Of a stretch of DNA of 13,012 nucleotides, positions 7,159-13,012 are shown piece after piece. Below the pieces are notes generated by a model. The model saw nothing but the letters and a program-made list of their open reading frames with translations, ran no database searches and had not been told where the DNA came from. The stretch's first letter is position 1. Every line of letters begins with the position of its first letter. The DNA is from Candidatus Eiseniibacteriota bacterium (lineage in GTDB: Bacteria; Eisenbacteria; RBG-16-71-46; JAGVPR01): NCBI GenBank assembly GCA_020052115.1, contig JAGVPR010000260.1, positions 1-13,012 of the forward strand, given 5' to 3'. The position numbers were made by a program, and so were the translations under genes.

Positions 7159-8654
7159 TCTCCGAGACCCGGAAGGTCGCAATCGTTCACGATCCGAAGG
7201 CGCTCGCCTATCCGCGACCGGCGCCGTTCCATCCGGGGGAGGCGTACCCCGAGTCCCGCTTCCGCGACCTGCTCGGCGCACCGAACCCCGTTTACGCCGG
7301 TGTGCGCGAGCTGCTCCATCTTCTGGGATTCGACCGCGAGCGCTACGGCACCTCGATGTGGAACCCGCTGGGGGCGCTCGTCCGCCCCGGGATGACGGTG
7401 CTTCTCAAGCCGAACATGGTTCGCGACTTCCACGACCTCGGCGAGGAGATCGCGTGTGAGAGTCTCATCACGGACGGCGCTATCCTACGCGCGGTCGTGG
7501 ACTACGTGCATCTCGCGCTCGAAGGTCGCGGCCGCATCCTCATCGCGGATTCGCCTCATTCGGATTGCCGGTGGGAGCGGCTGCTCGAGCGCCTCGGGTG
7601 GACCGCGCTCAGCGAGTACTACGCCGACCGAGCCGGCTTCCGGCTCGAGGCGCTCGATCTGAGGCCCGAATACGTCGTGAAGCACGACGGGGTCATCGTG
7701 GACCGCGTGAGGCTCGCCGGCGATCCTCGAGGCTACGTCGCCGTGGATCTCGGCCCGCACTCCTTCTTCGCGGGCATCGAGAACAGGCGCCTGCGCGGGG
7801 CTGAATACGATCTCGGCGAGACCCGCGCCCACCACGGCGGCGGCGTCCACGAGTACCCGATCTGCCGGTCCGTGCTCGAGGCGGACGTGGTGATCAACCT
7901 GCCGAAGCTGAAGACCCACAAGAAAGCCGGATTGACGCTCTCGCTCAAGAACATGATCGGCATCAATGGAAACAAGAACTGGCTGCCCCATCACAGCGAG
8001 GGCGTGCCGGCCGCTGGCGGCGACCAGTTCGATACCTCCTCGGTCCGCAATCGGCTCGAGTACGCCACGCTCGTGCTCTTCAAGGCCCATTTCGAGAAAC
8101 TCGGGCCCCTGCGCCGCATCGTCGCCCGTCCTGTGAAGGCCGCGGGCCGCGCGGCGTTCGGGGACACCAACCGTGGCCGCGTGCGTTCCGGCAACTGGTG
8201 GGGAAACGACACGATCTGGCGCACCTGTCTCGATCTCATGCGCGCCAACCTCTACGCCGACCGCGACGGCCGTCTTCAAGAGACCCCGCAGCGCGGATAT
8301 CTGTCCATTGTGGACGGGATCGTCGCCGGAGAGGGGAACGGCCCGCTGGCCCCGGAGGACCGGCCGTGCGGATTGCTCGTGGGGGGGGAGAATCCGGCCG
8401 CGGTGGACGCCGTGTGCGCTCGGCTCGTCGGCTTCGACATCGAGAAGTTGCCGATCGTCATCCGGGCCTTCGGCGAGCACCGCTACCCGCTGGCGGCTTT
8501 CGCTCCATCGGCCATCGAGTGCTCGGGATCACCCGCGCGGTACACCGGGGCGTACCACGATCTCCCCGGCGATTTCCCGCTCGCACCGCACTTCGGATGG
8601 GTCGGTCACGTCGAACTCGCGGCTCACGGCGCCGGTTCGCGCCGCGACGGATAG
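7155..8654 (+). CDS. DUF362 domain-containing protein
   Basis: A 499-residue protein of the DUF362 family, whose biochemical role is not established. The family's hallmark block VINLPKLKTH (residues 246-255) continues as KKAGLTLSLKN and MIGINGNKNWLPHH. The N-terminal half shows VLLKPNMV and an ILIADSPHSD segment. The C-terminal part has GGENPAAVDAVCARLVGFD, another conserved block. No ferredoxin-type cysteine cluster is fused at the C-terminus, although some family members have one. The start is taken as TTG 7155: it overlaps the upstream stop (TTGA) and has GAGGAG at 7141-7146, 8 bases before it. The open frame extends back to about 6789, but that part lies inside the CapK-like gene. An 8-G run at 8381-8388 does not break the frame. 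Operon position suggests it works with the CapK-like enzyme and the propeller protein. Confidence 0.9.
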   Translation: MISETRKVAIVHDPKALAYPRPAPFHPGEAYPESRFRDLLGAPNPVYAGVRELLHLLGFDRERYGTSMWNPLGALVRPGMTVLLKPNMVRDFHDLGEEIACESLITDGAILRAVVDYVHLALEGRGRILIADSPHSDCRWERLLERLGWTALSEYYADRAGFRLEALDLRPEYVVKHDGVIVDRVRLAGDPRGYVAVDLGPHSFFAGIENRRLRGAEYDLGETRAHHGGGVHEYPICRSVLEADVVINLPKLKTHKKAGLTLSLKNMIGINGNKNWLPHHSEGVPAAGGDQFDTSSVRNRLEYATLVLFKAHFEKLGPLRRIVARPVKAAGRAAFGDTNRGRVRSGNWWGNDTIWRTCLDLMRANLYADRDGRLQETPQRGYLSIVDGIVAGEGNGPLAPEDRPCGLLVGGENPAAVDAVCARLVGFDIEKLPIVIRAFGEHRYPLAAFAPSAIECSGSPARYTGAYHDLPGDFPLAPHFGWVGHVELAAHGAGSRRDG

Positions 8655-8683
8655 GCCAACATCCACAGAAACCGGAGGATCCG

Positions 8684-10051
8684 ATGTCCAGCGTGCACGA
8701 ATGGATTGACGCCAACCGCGATCGCGCCGTCGAGGAGCTGATCGAGTTCTTGCGCATCCCCAGCATCAGCACCGACCCGGAGCGCAGCGATGACATGCGC
8801 CGCTGCGCCGATTGGCTTGCGCGCCGCTTGGGAGGGGCGGGCTTCACGCGGACAGAGGTGATCCCGACCGGGGGACATCCGGTCGTCTGGGGTGAGTGGA
8901 TGGGAGCGCCGGGAAAGCCGACAATCCTCCTCTACGGCCACTACGACGTGCAGCCGGTGGATCCCCTGGAACTGTGGGAGACGCCTCCATTTGAGCCGTC
9001 CGTGCGCGACGGCAATCTCTTCGCGCGCGGCTCGAGTGACGACAAGGGGCAGATCTTCATGCACGTCATGGCGCTCGAGTCGTATCTGCGGCAGACCGGG
9101 CGTCTGCCGGTGAACGTGCGAATCCTTTTCGAAGGCGAGGAGGAGATCGGCAGCGAGCACCTGACGCCGTTCATCCGGAAGCAGCGCGAGCGGCTGGCCG
9201 CCGACGTCGCGGTCGTGAGCGACACGGCGATGTTCGCGAAGGGGATCCCCTCGCTCACGTACGGCCTGCGCGGCCTCTGCTACATGCAGGTCGAGGTGAC
9301 GGGCCCTCGAAGGGACCTTCACTCCGGGTCGTACGGCGGCGCGTCGAGGAATCCGCTGCTCGCGCTCGCGACGATTCTCAGCGGCCTTCAAGACCGCGAC
9401 GGCCGCGTGACCATCCCGGGGTTCTACGATTCCGTTCGTCCCCTCCTCGATGAGGAACGGCGCGAGTTCGCGTCGCTCAACTTCGACGAGGACGGCCTTC
9501 GCAAGGAGATGGGCGTCGAGGAACTCTGGGGTGAGAGCGGGTACACCGTTCTCGAGCGGATGTGGGCCCGCCCGACGCTCGATGTGCACGGTCTGTGGGG
9601 CGGCTTCCAGGGCGCGGGCGCGAAGACCGTCATCCCGTCGCACTGCGGGGCGAAGGTGAGCATGCGTCTCGTTCCGGATCAGGATTCGGCGGCGATCGGC
9701 AAGCTATTTACCGAGCACGCCCGGCGGCTCTGTCCGCCGGGGATCCAGCTCCAAGTCAGCGACGTGCACGGCGCGAATGCGGTCATCGTGCCGCTCGACC
9801 ACCCGGCGATCCGCGCGGCTTCGAGGGCCATCGAGAAGGCGTTCGGCCGCGCACCCGTGAAGATCCGGGAGGGCGGCTCGATCCCGGTGGTCGGGACGTT
9901 CAAGGAACTGCTCGGGATGCCGACGGTGCTCGCGGGAGTCGGGCTTCCGGACGATGCGGCGCATGCGCCGAACGAGAAGTTCCATCTCGAGAACTTCCAC
10001 GGCGGGATCCACATGGCGGCGTATCTGTACGAGGAGCTGGCGGGGATGTAG
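8684..10051 (+). CDS. M20-family metallo-dipeptidase
   Basis: A 455-residue zinc-type exopeptidase of the M20 dipeptidase (carnosinase/CNDP-like) branch. Predicted metal ligands and catalytic residues are in family order: His86 and Asp88 in GHYDVQP, the bridging Asp119 in SSDDKGQ, catalytic Glu153 and metal Glu154 in EGEEEIGSE, and His427 in AHAPNEK. The lid/dimerisation domain holds DLHSG with His213, which reaches the partner active site in homologues. GGSIPVV precedes the C-terminal catalytic part. No signal peptide is present, so hydrolysis of short peptides in the cytoplasm is expected. The ATG at 8684 has GGAGG (8674-8678) 5 bases upstream, and the longer open frame before it is a shadow of the DUF362 gene. 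It starts 29 bp after the DUF362 stop, so it is probably co-transcribed. It is less tightly coupled than the preceding genes and may be unrelated in function. Confidence 0.94.
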   Translation: MSSVHEWIDANRDRAVEELIEFLRIPSISTDPERSDDMRRCADWLARRLGGAGFTRTEVIPTGGHPVVWGEWMGAPGKPTILLYGHYDVQPVDPLELWETPPFEPSVRDGNLFARGSSDDKGQIFMHVMALESYLRQTGRLPVNVRILFEGEEEIGSEHLTPFIRKQRERLAADVAVVSDTAMFAKGIPSLTYGLRGLCYMQVEVTGPRRDLHSGSYGGASRNPLLALATILSGLQDRDGRVTIPGFYDSVRPLLDEERREFASLNFDEDGLRKEMGVEELWGESGYTVLERMWARPTLDVHGLWGGFQGAGAKTVIPSHCGAKVSMRLVPDQDSAAIGKLFTEHARRLCPPGIQLQVSDVHGANAVIVPLDHPAIRAASRAIEKAFGRAPVKIREGGSIPVVGTFKELLGMPTVLAGVGLPDDAAHAPNEKFHLENFHGGIHMAAYLYEELAGM

Positions 10052-10061
10052 GCCGAACAGG

Positions 10062-10094
10062 CGCCGGGGCCCCTACAGTCCCAGCTCCCCGGCG
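10062..10094. terminator. possible stem-loop between convergent M20 and HD genes
   Basis: CGCCGGGG (10062-10069) and CCCCGGCG (10087-10094) form a perfect 8-bp stem with a 17-base loop, spanning the 21-bp gap and the last codons of the HD gene. It has no T-run and a large loop, so it is a weak candidate for a shared terminator. Confidence 0.3.
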
Positions 10095-10633
10095 ATCGAA
10101 CGCATCGCATCCCTCACGAAGGCGATGTGCTCCTCGAGCGGGATGCCGAGTTCCTCGGCGCCCTGCACGATCTCGTCACGGTTCACGGAACGCGCGAACC
10201 CCTTCGATTTCATCTTCTTCTTCACCGACGGCACCTCGACCTCGGCAAGCGTCCGTCCGGGCGTCACCAGGGCGCAGGCGGTGAGGAAGCCGCAGAGTTC
10301 GTCAACGGCAAACAGCGTCTGCGCCATGGGCGTGTCGCGCGGGACGCCGGTGTACGAGGCATGGCCGAGGATCGCGCGCCGTATCGCTTCAGGGTAGCCC
10401 AGGGCGAGAAGGGCCTCGTGCCCCTTGAGCGGATGATCCGGCGGCCCGGGATGGCGTTCGTAGTCGAAGTCGTGAATGAGGCCGGTGAGGCCCCAGAGTT
10501 CCTCGTCTTGGCCGAATCGGTGCGCGTACGCGCGCATCGCCGCTTCGACGGCCAGCGCGTGCTTGCGAAGTCCGTCGCCTTGGGTCCACTCGTGGAGAAG
10601 CGCCAGGACCGAGGCGCGGCCGGGCGTGCTCAT
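10073..10633 (-). CDS. HD-domain metal-dependent phosphohydrolase-like protein
   Basis: A 186-residue HD-superfamily protein. Expected metal-binding residues are visible: His25 in LRKHALAVE, the signature His54-Asp55 in GLIHDFDYE, His72 in LKGHEAL, His91 in ILGHASYTG, and Asp111 in FAVDELCGF as the likely final ligand. The C-terminal part (VKKKMKSKGFARSV, then EELGIPLEEHI) is a helical tail typical of a common stand-alone bacterial HD group. No nucleotide-binding, receiver or RelA/SpoT domain is attached, so the substrate cannot be named. The Met at 10633 follows the cytochrome stop by only 10 bp, with a weak GGA just upstream, suggesting co-transcription with the cytochrome. The open frame continues upstream but only as an off-frame shadow of the cytochrome. 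Its role next to a cytochrome gene is not obvious. Confidence 0.88.
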   Translation of the reverse strand: MSTPGRASVLALLHEWTQGDGLRKHALAVEAAMRAYAHRFGQDEELWGLTGLIHDFDYERHPGPPDHPLKGHEALLALGYPEAIRRAILGHASYTGVPRDTPMAQTLFAVDELCGFLTACALVTPGRTLAEVEVPSVKKKMKSKGFARSVNRDEIVQGAEELGIPLEEHIAFVRDAMRSIAGELGL

Positions 10634-10643
10634 CGCGTCCGGT

Positions 10644-13012
10644 CTACCGCATGCCCCCGTGCGGCGCGCCGGAGGAGGTCCGCTCGCCGGACGGGGAATG
10701 GCACCCGATGCAGAGCGCCCGCCGAGGATCGGCTGCGAGCAGCGCAGCGTAGTCGGACGAGTGCACCGTGTGGCAGGAGGAGCACTCGAGCGCTTTGCCC
10801 GTCCGCGGATCGATGGACCCTTCACCCATCGGGTGGGAATGCTGTGACGCGTCCTCGTGACAGCTCCGGCAGAGCTCCTTCTCCGGCTGAACGAGGAACG
10901 CTGTCTGACCGCCGTGCGTGTCGTGGCAGAGGTGACATGCGCCACCCTCCGCGTGGGTGTTCTTCTTCGAGAAAGGCCCGGCGTCATGGCAGCTCGTACA
11001 GACCGTCTTCTCCGTGCGGCTCTTGAACAGGGCCGGCTCGAATCCCGCGTGCGGCGAGTGGCAGGCGACGCATCCGTCGTACTTCGCCGCGTGTCCTTCG
11101 GAACTTGCCCTGTCCTCATGGCACACGTTGCATCTGTTGTTGTCAGCCGCTCCGATCGGGCGCGCCGACGCATCGGCATGGCACGCGCCGCAGTCTCCCT
11201 CGGCGAAGGGCGGATGCGCCTGCGCGCGCAAGAGTCGGGCTTCTCGTCCGGCATGAGGGTCATGACAGGAGACGCACGAGTCGTCGTCGAGCGCGCGGCC
11301 GCCGTGCTTCGCCTTGAAGGTCGTGGCACCGGTCTCATGGCAGCGCGCACAGAGCGGCCCCTGGTCCGTCCGGAGCAGCGAGGGGCCGTCGCTTGCGTGC
11401 AAAGAGTGACAGCTCTGGCAACCGGGATTCCTCACCGGTGCGTGCACGGCGCCCGAGGCGATCTGATTCGCAAGATCCTCGTGACACGAGAGGCAGGCCG
11501 TGGAACCAGCGGCCTTGAGCAGACTCTTCGCGTCCGAGGCGTGTTTCTCGTGGCACTGCAGACATTCCCGATGTCCGGCCGGGCCCTTCGTCTTGGACGA
11601 TGCCGCGATGTCTTCGTGGCATCCCGCGCACAGGTTCGGTGGAGCGATATCGAGCAGCGCGGGCAGATTGGATGCGTGAGGCTCGTGGCAGGCCGTGCAG
11701 TCATCGCCGGCAACCGGCGCGTGCACGGCGGCACGCGCCTTCCAGTCAGCGGCCTCGGCATGGCACTCGGCGCATTGCACCGCGATTTCGGCGGTCCAGC
11801 CCGCGCCGCCGCCCTCACCAGGCGATTCCTCGGTGTGGCAGGCGGAGCATTCACCGGCCTCGAAGGGCGCGTGGCGCACCGCCTTGACCAGCTTCCGACC
11901 CTTGGACGCGTGCGGATCGTGGCACGATGCGCACGTGAGGCCCGAGAGGTTCTTTCCGCCGTGCGCCTGAACGGCTTCCGGCGTCCCAAGGTCGTGGCAG
12001 CTCGCGCAGAGCTCCGATTCGCCCTGCGTCAGCAGGTTCTGGCGCCCGCTTCCGTGCGAATCGTGGCACGTCTTGCATGTGCCGTCGGCGACAGGTTTGT
12101 GCACCTCGGCGGAGTCGGGCCTCACCGATGCGGTGTTGTGGCAGCGGAAGCACAGCTCGGGCGTTTCCTTGAGCAGCAGGCTCGCCGGCTCGGAACCGTG
12201 GCTTGCGTGGCAACTCGTGCATCGGCCCTCGCGCACCGGCTCATGGGCTGACGCATCCCCTGCGTGCGCCTGGTCCGCGTGACAGGATCCGCACAACTCG
12301 CCCTCGGGGAAACGAAGTCCCGCCTCGAACGCTGAACCGTGCGCCGCGTGGCAGGCACCGCAATCGCCCTGCTTGAACGGCTCGTGCACGTGCGTGTGCC
12401 GGAGGTTTCGTCCCACATTGGGATGACATTCCACGCAGGCGCGGGCGAGATCCGTCCCCGAAAGCACGAATCCGGGGCCGCCGTGCGGATCGTGGCATCG
12501 ATCGCACGCCCCAGCGGAAACCGCCTTGTGCGGCGCCGACCGTGTGTCCTCGTGGCACGAGGCGCAGGCCTCGCTCTCGGTCTGGGTGAGCAGCGCTGCG
12601 CGCTCGGAGGCGTGCGCCGAGTGACAGCTCAGGCACCCGCCCTCCATCGCGACATGGAGCGGTTCGGCGAGTCCCTTTCCCTCGTGGCAGCTTCGGCAGA
12701 CCTCGTCCGCCTCGACCCGCAGCATGCCCGCGTGGCCGGAACCGTGGGCGCCGTGGCAGGCGGAGCATTCGCCCGCGACGAACGGCGGATGCTGTGACGC
12801 TGCGCTGTCGGCCACCGCCATCGCATCGGCGTGGCAGGCACCACAGATCTCTCGCTCGGAGCCGATGAGAAGAGCGTTCGGTCCCTTGTGGGGATCGTGA
12901 CAGCTCAGGCACTCGCCAGCCGCAGCGGGAGGGTGGGGTGCGGCGGCCGATGAAGCCTGCTGGATCATCTCGGCGTGGCAATCGGCGCAAGCTCCGTTGC
13001 CGCGCGCGGCCC
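10644..13012 (-). CDS. Giant multi-haem c-type cytochrome, paired-CXXCH type (N-terminus outside window)
   Basis: The frame is open from the window edge to a TAG at 10644-10646, giving 788 visible residues with 33 CXXCH haem-attachment motifs, one per about 24 residues. All visible cysteines lie in these motifs. Met at 12968 is not the start: another motif, CADCH (12975-12989), lies in frame before it. Most motifs come in pairs. An opener of type CXXCHxxH (15 copies, such as CLSCHDPH) is followed 17-19 residues later by a plain CXXCH, with LL-rich text between. His-Pro-Phe/Val segments before many openers may supply distal haem ligands. This matches the doubled-CXXCH cytochrome family, placed outside the cytoplasm and used in electron transfer. 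Hemes 15-23 and 24-32 (counted from Met 12968) form a duplicated super-unit. There is no C-terminal membrane anchor. The signal peptide and any anchor would lie beyond the window. The HD gene follows 10 bp later. Confidence 0.95.
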   Translation of the reverse strand, partial: AARGNGACADCHAEMIQQASSAAAPHPPAAAGECLSCHDPHKGPNALLIGSEREICGACHADAMAVADSAASQHPPFVAGECSACHGAHGSGHAGMLRVEADEVCRSCHEGKGLAEPLHVAMEGGCLSCHSAHASERAALLTQTESEACASCHEDTRSAPHKAVSAGACDRCHDPHGGPGFVLSGTDLARACVECHPNVGRNLRHTHVHEPFKQGDCGACHAAHGSAFEAGLRFPEGELCGSCHADQAHAGDASAHEPVREGRCTSCHASHGSEPASLLLKETPELCFRCHNTASVRPDSAEVHKPVADGTCKTCHDSHGSGRQNLLTQGESELCASCHDLGTPEAVQAHGGKNLSGLTCASCHDPHASKGRKLVKAVRHAPFEAGECSACHTEESPGEGGGAGWTAEIAVQCAECHAEAADWKARAAVHAPVAGDDCTACHEPHASNLPALLDIAPPNLCAGCHEDIAASSKTKGPAGHRECLQCHEKHASDAKSLLKAAGSTACLSCHEDLANQIASGAVHAPVRNPGCQSCHSLHASDGPSLLRTDQGPLCARCHETGATTFKAKHGGRALDDDSCVSCHDPHAGREARLLRAQAHPPFAEGDCGACHADASARPIGAADNNRCNVCHEDRASSEGHAAKYDGCVACHSPHAGFEPALFKSRTEKTVCTSCHDAGPFSKKNTHAEGGACHLCHDTHGGQTAFLVQPEKELCRSCHEDASQHSHPMGEGSIDPRTGKALECSSCHTVHSSDYAALLAADPRRALCIGCHSPSGERTSSGAPHGGMR
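10698..11933 (-). repeat. Protein-level tandem duplication of a nine-haem unit in the cytochrome
   Basis: Counting from the Met at 12968, hemes 15-23 (residues 346-544) and 24-32 (residues 565-757) follow the same order: one opener, two single motifs, then three opener/closer pairs. Linkers correspond too: the segment before each unit carries AHGG or KHGG, and the first opener is followed after exactly 23 residues by the first single motif (HAPFEAGECSACH against HPPFAEGDCGACH). The copies have diverged at sequence level, so the duplication is old or under constraint only on spacing. Confidence 0.75.

Noticed and set aside
8381..8388. 8-G homopolymer in the DUF362 gene as a frameshift or phase-variable tract
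   Set aside because: The frame is intact and the tract encodes part of the conserved GGENPAAVD block. There is no direct sign of variation in this one sequence.
7485..8480. 331-codon open frame on the minus strand
   Set aside because: It is antisense to the DUF362 gene, which carries clear family motifs. Long antisense frames are expected at this GC content.
8624..9643. 339-codon open frame on the minus strand
   Set aside because: It is antisense to the M20 dipeptidase, has no recognisable domain, and crosses the DUF362/M20 junction.
10857..12251. 464-codon open frame on the + strand
   Set aside because: It lies wholly antisense to the multi-haem cytochrome. Its repetitive Val/Ala/Arg text is the mirror of the regularly spaced CXXCH codons, and it has no recognisable domain.
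12966..12968. ATG (minus strand) as the start of the cytochrome
   Set aside because: The frame continues upstream with another haem motif, CADCH, at 12975-12989, and no signal peptide follows the Met. The gene therefore begins beyond the window.
10644..13012. Periodic GTGGCA-rich DNA as a CRISPR array
   Set aside because: The period reflects haem-motif codons in an intact reading frame. Repeats are short and variable, and the intervals encode protein rather than unique spacers.

Overview
This is a gene-dense, very GC-rich bacterial window carrying housekeeping-type and accessory genes on both strands. Shine-Dalgarno motifs (GGAG/GAGG) and GTG/TTG starts are visible. High GC, a secreted S9 peptidase, a FadD15-like ligase, a DUF362/CapK-like pair and a very large multi-haem cytochrome c would fit an environmental lineage such as Gemmatimonadota, Eisenbacteria-like or Acidobacteria-like bacteria. 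That taxonomic reading is inference; no marker gene here fixes it.

Layout. (1) 1-498 (+): C-terminal end of an AddA/RecB-type helicase-nuclease, cut by the window edge. (2) 499-716: spacer with a 16-bp tandem repeat containing an 8-bp palindrome. (3) 717-2663 (+): exported S9-family (prolyl oligopeptidase/acylaminoacyl-peptidase-like) serine peptidase. (4) 2686-2715: perfect 13-bp-stem hairpin between convergent genes. (5) 2745-4535 (-): long-chain acyl-CoA synthetase (AMP-binding). (6) 4536-4759: divergent intergenic region with an imperfect hairpin. (7) 4760-8654 (+): tightly coupled three-gene operon of exported beta-propeller protein, CapK/PaaK-like adenylate-forming enzyme and DUF362 protein, joined by GTGA and TTGA stop/start overlaps. 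An M20-family dipeptidase (8684-10051) follows 29 bp later. (8) 10073-13012 (-): a multi-haem cytochrome c with at least 33 CXXCH motifs, its N-terminus outside the window, followed 10 bp later by an HD-domain phosphohydrolase.

How the genes may work together. The propeller/CapK-like/DUF362 operon looks like a small functional cassette, since its proteins are translationally coupled; CapK-like and DUF362 families are often found in surface-polysaccharide or other poorly defined envelope loci. The M20 and S9 peptidases point to peptide scavenging or turnover. The cytochrome is presumably periplasmic or extracellular and would move electrons over a long distance or store them. It is built of paired-CXXCH modules and, in its C-terminal half, of a duplicated nine-haem super-unit. 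That architecture and the propeller/CapK/DUF362 cassette are the two most interesting items. No tRNA, rRNA, CRISPR array or insertion sequence was recognised.
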